From Cyanoderma ruficeps (taxonomy: Eukaryota; Chordata; Aves; Passeriformes; Timaliidae), in the NCBI GenBank assembly GCA_008694505.1, contig VZDJ01007753.1:13985003-14049002 (forward strand): DNA of 64,000 bases, written 5' to 3'. Of the stretch, positions 12,619-22,765 are shown piece by piece. How positions within the stretch are numbered: the stretch's first letter is position 1; each line of letters begins with the position of its first letter. The notes under the pieces were generated by a model. The model saw only the letters and a list, made by a program, of their open reading frames with translations, had not been told where the DNA came from and did not search any database. The position numbers and the translations under genes are program-made.

Positions 12619-15600
12619 CTTTGTCCTTGGGAGCTCCTGGCTGCTGAGTCTATGGTTGCAGCAAGATTAAATGCAATCTGAAGGTTTGCAACTGTGCAGC
12701 TTTTTTCTGCACAGTTCCATCTTGATGGAGCTAGGGTCCTGCTATGGAGGCGAGACTCTACGTAGGGGGAAAAAAGGAAGGAAGGAACAGTTGCTGTTAT
12801 TTTTAAGTGACAGCTTTCTTGTCAGGTTGTGTGTACACGTGCTACAAGTAAATTGATATTTTTCTTTTTTTAAATAAAAATCATACTTATTTATTCTCAG
12901 ACTGCATTTGCAGATGTGCAGTACTGACTGTTTTGTTCAGCTTTTCAAAGGCAGTAATTTAGAGCAATGAGTTGGTTATTTTTTTATTAGTAGCATGGAC
13001 AGATAGTTGTAGTTGCTTGTTAAAGGGGGCACATAGTACTTGCATGATGAAAGTAGATTCCTCTGTAGATTTCTGGACAAATTGACTGATTGATAGTGGG
13101 AGGTGGAGGTGACAAGTAGCATTTTAATACCAAAAAGAAACAACTAGAGTTTGAGAATAATACCTGTCTCTTCAGCACCCTCAAAAATGACAGTATTTTA
13201 AATTCTGTAGCATCCAGAGTAAGTGTGCTTACTTTGAATACAACATCAGAACAGCCCATACTTCCCAGTTCATAACCTGTCATGCTAGCATCTGGATGTT
13301 ATGTAAACTAACCTGAAACTGCTCTAAAATTAAACATCATCTGTAACATTCTGTGGTTCAAAATGCACAATAAAATTCGAGACTAGGAGACTGACAATAC
13401 TATCACTGCCAGCAGTAGGCTTCCTGTTTTCTGTTCTCAGGGGTCATCAGCACCTGGTTCTGCTGGTTACTAAATGGAAATCCTCCGCTTGTGCTGGTCT
13501 CTAATGAGCAAGAGATCACTGTGACTTTCTACTGCTGTATCTTTTTATAAGGCTGGGGCTTAAACTTCAGCTCTGTGATGACTTATGTGTGGATAGAAAC
13601 ATCTGCAAAGATCTTGTTAGCTGTGAAGTTAAAGCTTCGAATACGCTAATATTCCAGTATTTTACTAGAAAACTGGGAGTATTTTGGAACCTTTTTTTTA
13701 GCAACAGGCAAAGTAATTGAGCAAATGAGTTATCGCTTATATTGTAACTATCTTTTTAGAACTCTGACTCATGAGTTTTTTATGATTCATGTGGTGATTT
13801 CAGAGGTATTACCTTGCTGTGCTACAGAATGTTCTACCCGTGACCCAGGCAGTGTAATGGGCAGTGCCTCTTCTTGGCCTCCACACTTGGTGTCCCACCA
13901 TGTTGGCTTACACGGCTGTTTGCTTCAGTCCCCAGCAGTGCTCTGGGATTTGAGCTCTCGTGACTGTGCTGACCCATCACCTGCTGTACCATCTTAGAGT
14001 GTTGGTGTAACCTCTAGCAGAGATGGTGGCTAAGCTCGTCATATTTAGCTGTGGCAATTGACAGGGCTTATGATATAGATCTTAATAAATATAATGGAGA
14101 GAAGGTCTTTCTGCCGTGGGAAAGGGACACTGACCTTGCACAGAACTGGAGAAAATTGTACCTCTAATTGCTTCTCCCCCTAGTGATAGTAACAGCTTGT
14201 ATTTTAATCCAGATTAAAATTGTAGGTCTCCTTAGTTTTCCCTGCCATTTCAAACAGAATTTCTTACAAAGTGGTGTTTTATAGTTAACTTCAGCATTTA
14301 AAAAAAACCTACAACTTCTCTGAAGAAAAACCAACCCCAAACCCCTAAAATCCCAACCCTTCCCTCTCCAACTTTTCCAATATTTGAAATTTTTTTGTTT
14401 GTTTGTTTCAAACCCTAGTTAAAATATTTGTAATTATCATTTTTTGTTGTTGTTTTTCTTTTGTAGGAGGGAGTAGAGAGCTGAAAGGGTAACTTATTCA
14501 AAACTGGTAAGTACTTCCCAAGGCTAAAGTGACTTACCTAAGAATAGATGGTATGAAAAGCTGGCATCCATTCCTGGAAAAGTTTGATGGTTACTGAAAC
14601 TGAAATTCTATCTATTCTTATATTCAGGAATTAAGTCTTAAAAAGTAAATGTTGCTGATGGAAGCCCCAGTCTTATAAATAAAATCTCTGTAAGGCTGAG
14701 ATTGGGCCCAAGGGTCTGTAAGTACAATGGACATTTAAATTCATCTACTCAAAAATAATAATGTTAAGTTGGGTTTTTTTCTATGTAATGTGGAAACCAA
14801 ATTTATTTGAAGGGATTTTTGGCTCAGAACGACTTCTCTCTAAAAATCTGAGTTATTCAGAGTCCTTCCATACACACAGAAGGCATTCGTGGCTTTGTGT
14901 GTGTCCTACCTTTTTTATATAAATATATATGCCTTGTCAGCTATGTTTTTAGTGTAGCTTCCAAAATAGTCATAGTTGAAGTAGTATTGTGATGTTTCAG
15001 AGGTTCCCATGTAGATTGTATTTATTTGAGATAACAGAAGTGTGAATGCACTTACGTGATTATTGTAGAGTTTAAGATTTCATTCAGTCTTTGGATATTT
15101 AAATAGTCTAGACGCAGTGTATTGGGGCACTTATCTGAGTATGAAATTATAAGTCTTGGAGCAACCACTTAAGAAATAAATGATTATTGGTAATAAATGA
15201 ATGCCAGCAAGAAATTGAATGGAGGACTCCTGCCTCCAATAGTTGAAATCCATCCAAAAATGCCTCATTTACCTCTTGCTCAGTATTCTTCCTGGCTGAG
15301 ACTTGAAAGTATGTCTGGGTGTACAAGAGATGCATGTACTCCTGAATCCTGTGCCTTCCTTTTGGAAATCACCAATTCTCGCCTTGAGCAAGGCATTTGC
15401 TTGTTTTCCTTTAAAAATAATGAGATGAAGAATTTTTGCAGGCCAAGCCATCCATGCAGTTTCAGTCATCTACAAGCTTCTTATCTGAAATAATTCCACT
15501 GCCATAAGAGTGGAGTGCAAAATGCACCATGATCTGTGGTTAATTCAGAGATGGTTTTACACCTCTTTGAATGTGGTATTGTAGGTAGTTCATAATGCTA

Positions 15601-15837
15601 CTGAACTTAAGTTTCTAAATCTTCCCTTTAAGTTCAGTCTTAAAGAATAAAAATTCAAAAATACTGAAAGTTTTTGCACTAGCAAAATGTATTGCCACTT
15701 ACTTAGTTTTTTACCTCCTCTCAAAGGAAGTATGAGCAATATTTAACCAGATGCCCTGATAGGTATTTATAGACATTATTCTATGTGAACAGGAAAAAAG
15801 CAGTTTAGGTTTTGCTGGATGTAAGGAATGATAGGGC

Positions 15838-15962
15838 ATTTTTTTGTTTTTATTTTTTGTTCCTCTTTTTTTGTTTTTATTTTTGTTTGTTTGTTTGTTT
15901 GNNNNNNNNNNNNNNNNNNNNNNNNNNNNNNNNNNNNNTGTTTGTTTGTTTGTTTGTTTTTT
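15838..15962 (+). repeat. T-rich and (TTTG)n microsatellite spanning an assembly gap
   Basis: A T-rich tract passes into a run of TTTG units on both sides of 37 undetermined bases. The true repeat length is unknown because the gap interrupts it. Confidence 0.95.
15902..15938. other. Assembly gap (37 N)
   Basis: The run of N is flanked on both sides by in-register TTTG repeats, so the missing sequence is most likely more of the same repeat. Confidence 0.99.
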
Positions 15963-18340
15963 AATTGTATTGGTTGTTAAACATTGGATAAATGTATAGG
16001 GTACTTCGGGGGAATTCTAGACAGGGATAACTGAATAGTTATTCCTGCTTGGAAAGGAAGCTGCACGTGTGTGTTCTAGAAAGAAACAATTGTGTGTATT
16101 TCATATTCAGAATTTGACAACTTGACCAAGCTTTTAAAGTAAATATATTTTTTCATATTTATACCCCTATAAACGTAGCTAGGCTGAGCAACTACTTTTT
16201 TTCTGCAAGGCAGTTTCACTTTTTACTTGAGCCTCTTAAAAATTAATTTTGAAAAATCTTGCTAGCTGTTCAAGGCATAGATGCAATTACCTTGGATTAG
16301 TTTTTATGAGCCATCAATACTACAATTTCTATCTGTCAAATTAAGTTGTGCATTAATAGAAGTTGCTCAATCTTTATATGTTCTTTTACTGAAATACCGT
16401 GTCATATTTGCCATGAACATGTATTGGACTTTACAGTAACATATTTAAGTGATGGATATTTTTTATATTCTCAGTTGAAATAACTGTTTTGCTGTTCTGC
16501 GCTTAACTTTGAAGTTAGCATGTAGCTGCAGAGCTATACCAACTATTCTTCATGTGTGTCTTTTGATTTTTTGAAGACACACTGAGAAAGAAACTGACCT
16601 TATCTGCCTGTCATTACCCTGAAACTGAATTTCCAAGGGTGAAAATGACTTCTTGCCTCTGTAGTGTGTTCCAATTTTCATTAGCCAGTCTCCCACGTGG
16701 TTTTCTGAAGCATGGCTCCTTTTGAAACTGCAGTGGTAGGGACTTGAAGCATGCTATAATTGTTCTTGTCAGTGAGTGGAAGTAATAATCTGTGATTCTG
16801 TTTTCTCATTACTGTTTGTGGTAATAGGACAGGGAACTATTTGTAATTTCCATGTATCCCTTGATACAGATTACAATTTTATAGAGACTAGTGCTGCAAA
16901 GGCAGCTGTTTTCACTCATCTGTGTCATATGTGGAAGAGGCCCTTGCAGAAGGTCATTTCATGTGTTGGCTAGGAAGTTTGATCAGGCCTTTGTTATTTA
17001 AATAAGTAACTTTAAGCTAACAGCAGACAACACTGACAAGGAGTTTAAATATAATGTTTTTTAACCCCCCTTTATAGTCTATTCTTTCTCTAACATATTG
17101 CTGTTTGAAAAGATAAATGATAAATAAACAAAACAGACACCTTCAACCTTTTTATTTTCAGGAGTTCACAAATTTGTCCACTACTTCAGTTTACCATAGT
17201 GAGACAACATTAAAATAAAATTCTTTAACTTACAGGAATTACTCTTGTTTTTACAGTCTGCATGTCTAATCAAAGCTGTCACGATCCTTTTGAAAACATT
17301 GTAGTCTCATTAGGAAGGCCTCCGAGTCGGCAATAACACCTGTGCAATGATTGTGAGCAATTTTACAAAAATAAAAAAATAGGAACTATTTTAACCCTGC
17401 ACCTACTCCTTAAGTGTGGTGTCTGGATGGAAAAGTGACTGGAAAAATTGCTATATAATGTTTTCCAGTGACTTTTGTGTGTATGTATTTATAGATGTTT
17501 TTGCACAGGTTCCACTATGATTTGAGCATATGGGAGTCTTAATCCTGTTTCAGAAGCTGGTACTTTTAACATATTTCTGAAAAAGAGTCTCTTGTCCAGC
17601 ATTCAGGGCTTTTAGATGTACATTTGATAATGCTTTTCTATGTCAGAGATTGGGAGGATTAATTTGTTTGTAGTACAAGTGAAGATGCTAAACTTTATAC
17701 TCACGATCTACAAGTAGATTTCCAAGATTAAAAAGGTTATAAAATTAATCTTTTTGAAACGTCTTGTGCTGCTTAATATCACTCTTCTGTTCCTTCAGAA
17801 CAGCTTTCAACTGAAATTACTAACTTGGCACAAACTTTAGGCAGTGAGTTCTTAATATACTAATGTTGTTCTGTTAAATAACATGCACACTGTCCCATCT
17901 AAGAACAGCTCTGTAGCATCATGGAAGTGTGTTAATACAGTACATTCAATTTAACTATTTATTGTGGTTGTAGAATTTTATTCTCCAGAATAAGTTTTCA
18001 TCTACACAAATTTTTAAAACATTCTCAGTAGTTAAATTTGCTAATTTAATATGCAACTGCAATAGGATATTGGTAGGAAATAGCTGCCTGCAAACTAAGA
18101 TAAGGGATAAGTATGTCAACTTTGGGATATGTGGGAAGTAACAAATTTGGCTAAATGACTCCAAGGCAGGCATTTTGTAGAGCCTGCAGATTTCTTGTGT
18201 TCAAAAGACTGACTGTATTTAGGCTAGAAAGCTGCGTTTGAATATAGTTCACTATTGAATTCCTATTGCGTTATAATCTCCTTTTTTCAAATTGACTCTC
18301 CTCCTTCACTAAACAAAACAAAACCTTTATTTTTCTATAG

Positions 18341-18422
18341 GACTGGTGTTAAAGAGGAAACCAGAAACTAAAGGCACTGGAATCAGCAAAGACACTTCTA
18401 GAGAAAGTGGAGAAGGTAGAGA
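18341..18422 (+). other. PHF21A: PHF21A 5'UTR segment of the first coding exon
   Basis: The exon begins right after an AG acceptor preceded by a T-rich tract. These 82 nt lie before the ATG and contain no upstream ATG. In the frame of the start codon there are three stops (TAA at 18369-18371, TAG at 18399-18401, TAG at 18417-18419), so the protein cannot extend upstream within this exon. Another frame stays open from 18353 to the splice donor without an ATG and is judged accidental. Confidence 0.88.
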
Positions 18423-18476
18423 ATGGAGCTGCAGACTCTACAGGAGGCTCTGAAAGTGGAAATTCAGGTTCACCAG
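18423..18476 (+). CDS. PHF21A: PHF21A (BHC80), first coding exon, residues 1-18
   Basis: This segment encodes MELQTLQEALKVEIQVHQ, which I recognise as the N-terminus of PHD finger protein 21A (BHC80). The ATG has a good initiation context (A at -3, G at +4) and three in-frame stops upstream. The exon ends in CACCAG followed by GTAATT, a standard donor, in phase 0. PHF21A is a nuclear subunit of the LSD1-CoREST-HDAC (BHC) co-repressor complex. Its PHD finger binds histone H3 tails unmethylated at lysine 4, and the complex represses neuronal genes outside neurons. Those later domains are not in this window. What is visible here is the Leu/Glu/Lys-rich start of a predicted N-terminal coiled coil. 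The identification rests on recall of the protein sequence and on the two following exons continuing it exactly in frame. Confidence 0.96.
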
Positions 18477-18513
18477 GTAATTTATATACTTTCTTGCTTT
18501 AAAGCAATAGCAG

Positions 18514-18545
18514 CATTAGTACTGCTGACAGTATTACTACTAATG
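18514..18545. repeat. PHF21A: Nested hairpin just inside the PHF21A intron donor
   Basis: CATTAG pairs with CTAATG and, inside them, TACTG pairs with CAGTA around a CTGA loop, leaving a one-sided 6-nt bulge. It begins 38 nt after the exon end. A splicing role is conceivable but unsupported. Confidence 0.75.
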
Positions 18546-19561
18546 GGAGCATTAAGCAATAGCACTACAATTATAGTAATAATTGTTTTATAAGCTTGAA
18601 ACTACTTCAGAATTTTATACTCTCCATTTTGACCTGACCACCTGTTGTTTTTTAGCAAATGTGAAAAATCTACATATCGAGCTGTGGGTGGGGATTTTTT
18701 TTTTAGTATTTTGTAGCAGTAATAAAAACATTCTGAAAACCGTGTTCAGCTGCTTCTGTCTGGAAGTTTTTTCTGATGCTCTGAAGCCAACTTCAGTATT
18801 CAGTTGCAATGGAGGAATATGGTGGAGGAACTTTGAAGTGAAATGTATATAGTGCTGCATAGTTTAATCTGGTGCTTCTCTTCTGGAATGTCTTCTACTT
18901 TAGTAGCTTCTAAACTATATTTTTGATAACCAAAATGTTGTAGTGCTTGGGCTTTGTAAATTTTTACATGTTAGGTCTTTTTACAAGTAACCTGTTCAAT
19001 ACTATATGGCAGTCGGCTTGCAGTTTGCCGTTGTTTCACAATGCCAATGAGGAGCTACTGCAACTAATGATACTAAAACCTAGTTTAGTAAATATAGGAG
19101 GACATATTAATTCTTGGAAGAAAATTATTACAGCCATAGACACAGACTAGCTGCCAACCTGAAATGGTAAATTTAACAATGAGACCTTTTCTAAACACGG
19201 TTCTCCAAGTATTTCTGATGCTCTTCACTTATCTGAGACTCACAACTGTTACACAGTGGATAAAAGAAATACATGATCAGTAATACTGATCAGTGTAGTC
19301 CATTATATGAAATTTGGAAAGTGTTTCATAATTACTTGATAACTTGTCTAGAATGTGATCTGGATGTCTTGTGCAATACTTGCTGCAATGATCTGCATAT
19401 TGCAAGAACTTGAATGGGTAAATTAATAAAATCAAGGTATGTCTGTTTTAATAAAATACAACTTACAGCCAGGGAGGAAAATCTGAAAAAGCTAAGGATG
19501 TATTTCCTGAAATACAGATGAGTATTTTGCTCTCCTCAGTAACTCCAAGGCCTTTGTATTT

Positions 19562-19582
19562 CAAAACTTCAATGAAGTTTTG
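19562..19582. repeat. 21-nt palindrome, 10-bp arms
   Basis: CAAAACTTCA, one central A, then TGAAGTTTTG form a perfect inverted repeat with almost no spacer. Confidence 0.95.
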
Positions 19583-21339
19583 TTGTGGAGGTAAGGAAGT
19601 TCAGAAATTACCAATGGCATTTTGCTGCAGACATAGAAATGTTTAAGGTCAGTAACTAATTTTTTCAAGTATTAACTACTGTAAAACAATCAAAATGTTA
19701 CTCCTGCTCTTGTTTGCATGACAGTGTTTACCCCTTGTGTGCATCTTTATTCCCCTTTATGCCCAAGTGAACCAAATATTTTAACACTGTGAATTTTGCA
19801 TAATCTTTAGCATCTGTTCATAATGACACTGATGAACAGGGATGAAGTATGAGAAATGTCCAAAAAGACCTGTTTTTAACAGCTTAAAGTTGGTGGGGTT
19901 TTTGACTTTTTTTGCTTTAACTTTGTCCAGTTGTCATTGAAAGTGAGCTCTGTACAAAAATCAACTTTATTTAGATTTGGATTTAGTTTAGGAAACAACA
20001 AAACCCATTACATCAGAAGGTTGTCCTTTTTAATTCAAGTTGCTGTATATTTCTATAATTAAGGCTAAGAAAAAGTCTTTATGTTTACAGTGGAAAAAAA
20101 CATTTGCAACAAAATGTTGGGTGCTTCAGTAACAGTTTTGTGAGCTGTGCTTGCCTGGTTATTGCTCGTCAGCATGCACACGGATAGAAATTAAACTGGT
20201 TTTGGCACACACACAAAAAAGTATTCAAAGAAATGCTTGAACTTTCTTGCATAGCTCTGAATTATGTAACCTAAAGAGATATAATATGTTCCTTCTCTTC
20301 AGTGAGAATTTATGAAGAATTGTCTCTTGTCATCTTTTATTTCTCTACTATTTTTTTTTCTGAGGAGACTCTAACAAAGCTTGCCAACACTCACACAGTT
20401 GTGGTTTGTTGTCCTGCTGGACGTGGTGGACAGGTGTCTATGATGAACTTAAGGAATTCAGCTCAACTCTGTTGCCAAGCCCTCCCAGCTTCCTGATGCA
20501 CCGTGTTGCCTGTGACTGCTTACATAGCTGTACAAGCAATTCTCAGTATGATGTGGTTTTGTTTGTAGAATAGCTCCTTGGGCATTGCCTCTTCAGTTCA
20601 CTTCCAGAACTGTCTGAAGCTTTCATAATGCTGCTTTGGCAAAATGTATCAAAAACTACCAGTAAGAACCCAAAATAGATGGTTAGTTGTTCAGAAAAAG
20701 CTACTGTTTTTGTCTACTTTCTATGACCAGAGAATCCACCATGAATGACCCCTGACCAGATCACTTCTGTATGAGCGTACAACTTGAATATTCACATGTC
20801 TTCCATGTCAAAGCTATATTGCTTGTCCTGAGAGTAGATGCATCAAGTCTAAGTAGTTCATTCTGCTACTCTGTTGACTTAATTAAGATAAATTTGAAGC
20901 AGTCTACTCTTCATAGTTTTGATCACAAGAGGTTTTAAAGGGCTTAAATTCAACTACTCTTATAGAAGGGTTGAGTTTCCTGGATGATTCCTCAAGCTGA
21001 TGTGTGGAAGGAACCTAAAGCATCCTTGTCCTTCTCTTATTTCATAGCACAAAGATCTGTAGCTTTTAAAATACCTTAAATATAGCTTATGTTTAAGAAG
21101 AATATTTTTTTCCATCAAGATTGCATGACGTCGTACTGTGTGATCCAAAAATTTAGCAATATTTTATGAAGAGTTTACAGTATTGACTCTATTGTCTTAT
21201 GACTGAGTCTGCAGGAGCACTTTATATAAAAACTAACAGATTTGTTGCTTGTCAAGCTCCAGTGTGGCAGGAAGCACCGAGGAAAAATAAGCGAAGTGTG
21301 TTCCTGTGATGCTGAATGTCAGCATGACGAAACAGTAAT

Positions 21340-21665
21340 ATTCAGTGTAGATAAATGCCAAGTGATGCACTTTGGAAAAACAGGCCCAGTTTCACATCTG
21401 CAATAGCAGGCTGTGAACTGGCTGTTGGCACAGTGGAAGGAGTTTTTGCAGTACAGAGTTCTTGAGTGTTGCATGTAGCTTTAAACTTTGCCTCCAGATG
21501 ATAGAGACAAACTAGAGAATTATGGAAGAATGTGATAGAGACAAACTAGAGAGTTATGGAAGACTGCCAAGAGTGAACAAAGTAATGGAATGATTCATGC
21601 ATGAGGAGTCTTTCAATCTGAAGAAGTGAGGACTGATGGGGGAATATGTGGTGTGGAAAAAATAT
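21340..21665 (+). mobile_element. Decayed CR1-type LINE, C-terminal part of ORF2
   Basis: The segment starting GTAGATAAATGCCAAGTGATGCACTTTGG translates to DKCQVMHFGK, a CR1-like reverse-transcriptase C-terminal motif. About 250 bp later 'CTTTCAATCTGAAGAAGTGAGG' resembles the downstream CR1 phrase encoding 'LFSLEKRRL'. The stretch between is rearranged and contains stops, a 34-nt tandem duplication and indels, so it is an old inactive copy. The family is inferred by eye; a related LINE clade is possible. Confidence 0.6.
21500..21567 (+). repeat. Tandem duplication, 34-nt unit, two copies
   Basis: GATAGAGACAAACTAGAGAA occurs at 21500 and again with one change at 21534, each followed by TTATGGAAGA. 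The duplication lies within the decayed LINE segment and is probably a local slippage event after insertion. Confidence 0.9.
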
Positions 21666-21691
21666 AAGAAGAAGCTGAGTGGAGAAGCAGC

Positions 21692-21780
21692 CATAGAATC
21701 ATAAAATATCTTAGGTTGGAAGGGATCTGTAAGGGTCATCAAGTCCAGGTTCCAACTCCTCTTGACTCAAGTCAGCTCTG
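21692..21780 (-). mobile_element. CR1 LINE 3' end
   Basis: CATAGAATCATAAAATATC, then GGTTGGAAGGGATCTG and a 'TCATCAAGTCCA...CCAACTCC' stretch, is the reverse complement of the CR1 3'-terminal region. The ATTCTATG-type terminal repeat lies at the left edge. This is a 5'-truncated minus-strand insertion lying next to the plus-strand LINE segment, so at least two insertions occurred at this spot. Confidence 0.85.
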
Positions 21781-22732
21781 GTTTTCCATAATCCTATTAG
21801 TCCCTCCATGCTTGCATTGCAAGGAAACAGATTCAAAAGAAAAAGGAGGTCATCCTTTTACATAAGAGTCCTGTAATTTAACTTGGGAACTTATGGTCAC
21901 AGAATCTAGAATGTTTCCCTGGTTCAAAAAGTAATTAAAGCAGATCACTGAAAGAAATGTGTGTTAGTAGCTACTAAACCTAAGACATAATCTTTGAAAA
22001 CATCAGGAATGTAAATTTCTACAAATTTACCAAGAAATAGATTAGGAGTTTTTGGTTTACGTTGTGTCTTCATTCTGGGCTCTGGTTTTCTTTGCTAACT
22101 TTTTCCTTGCTTAGCTATAGACAGCATTCTCCTGCAGCTGCCTGAAGGAAGTGAGGGAGGAAGAATAGTGAATGGTAACAATATGTGTGTTTTCCTTTTG
22201 GATGTGGAGGGCATCTCTTCTACAATGATCTCAATCTCTCTCTGAGGGAGAAAAGTGGCAAAGATACTTCTGAACATGGGTCTTCCATCTGGTACCAGCC
22301 AAGCCAACACACAGGCAGAGCTTTAGTACTTGAAACATTCTGCCCTTGAATATACAAACAGCTTTTGTGCCTGCAGCGGTTGTCTGTGGTTTGTGTTTCT
22401 TGTGACTGCAAGCAAAGAGGGGAGCAGTTCTAGAGGAGACACAGCTATTAGATTATCTTACCCAGCTGGCTTAAATTGTCTTTAAAAGGCATCACTTGTT
22501 CAAGAGCTGTTTAGGAGGAACAAAAGTGATGGCTTAATACAGTACTTTTACTGTATTAATAAGAACGGGTTTGGAAATGTTGTAATACTGGACTCTAGGC
22601 TTTGCTATTGAAATGCTGTAAACTAAATATTTTGCTTTTGCAAAATTTCTTTAAAAATACTGAATTTTAAACTGTTCAACAAGATTCGTAATGAAAATCT
22701 TCATTGTATTATTGCATCTTTTTTCTTTCTAG

Positions 22733-22765
22733 AAATTGGTTGCCCAAATGAAGCAAGATCCACAG
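22733..22765 (+). CDS. PHF21A: PHF21A 33-nt coding exon, residues 19-29
   Basis: This very short exon encodes KLVAQMKQDPQ. It follows a long T/C-rich tract ending in CTAG and is followed by GTAACT. Both junctions are phase 0, so inclusion or skipping adds or removes exactly 11 residues without changing frame. The sequence continues the PHF21A N-terminus from the previous exon and leads directly into the next. The residues are charged and polar, matching the helical, coiled-coil character of the N-terminal region. At 33 nt it is too short for ordinary reading-frame searches and is identified by homology recall plus flanking splice signals. The donor is followed by an unusually long run of T, which might favour regulated splicing through T-rich intronic binding sites; that is inference only. 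Confidence 0.96.

Larger units (their letters stand above)
1..18340 (+). other. PHF21A: Upstream non-coding sequence, probably PHF21A 5'UTR intron
   Basis: No coding exon was recognised here on either strand. The sequence is AT-rich with many poly-T and poly-A runs and only short chance reading frames. It ends in a strong acceptor (T-rich tract, then ATAG at 18337-18340) used by the exon carrying the PHF21A start codon, so at least the right-hand part must be intron behind an upstream non-coding exon. Human PHF21A is known to have non-coding first exons; no such exon or promoter could be placed here. Recognisable contents are listed separately: MIR-like remnants near 2.9 and 12.55 kb, a duplicated block at 2.2/2.9 kb, hairpins, a CTCF-like site at 8.09 kb and a TTTG repeat with a gap at 15.9 kb. 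Between these I see nothing I can name. Confidence 0.7.
18477..22732 (+). other. PHF21A: PHF21A intron after residue 18 (about 4.3 kb)
   Basis: The intron runs from GTAATT to a polypyrimidine tract and TCTAG. It contains a short nested hairpin just inside the donor (18514-18545), a 21-nt palindrome at 19562-19582, a decayed CR1-type LINE segment (about 21340-21665), a 34-nt tandem duplication (21500-21567) and an oppositely oriented CR1 3' end (21692-21780). No additional exon was found. The rest is AT-rich sequence with nothing I can name. Confidence 0.9.

Noticed and set aside
14510..14590. 'AAAGTGACTTACCTAAG' resembling antisense MIR
   Set aside because: The match is too short and flanking sequence does not continue the MIR order.
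18353..18476. A second open frame through the first coding exon reading KLKALESAKTLLEKVEK and onward
   Set aside because: It has no ATG, and carried through the next exons it meets a stop at once in the third exon. The PHF21A frame is the one supported by all three exons.
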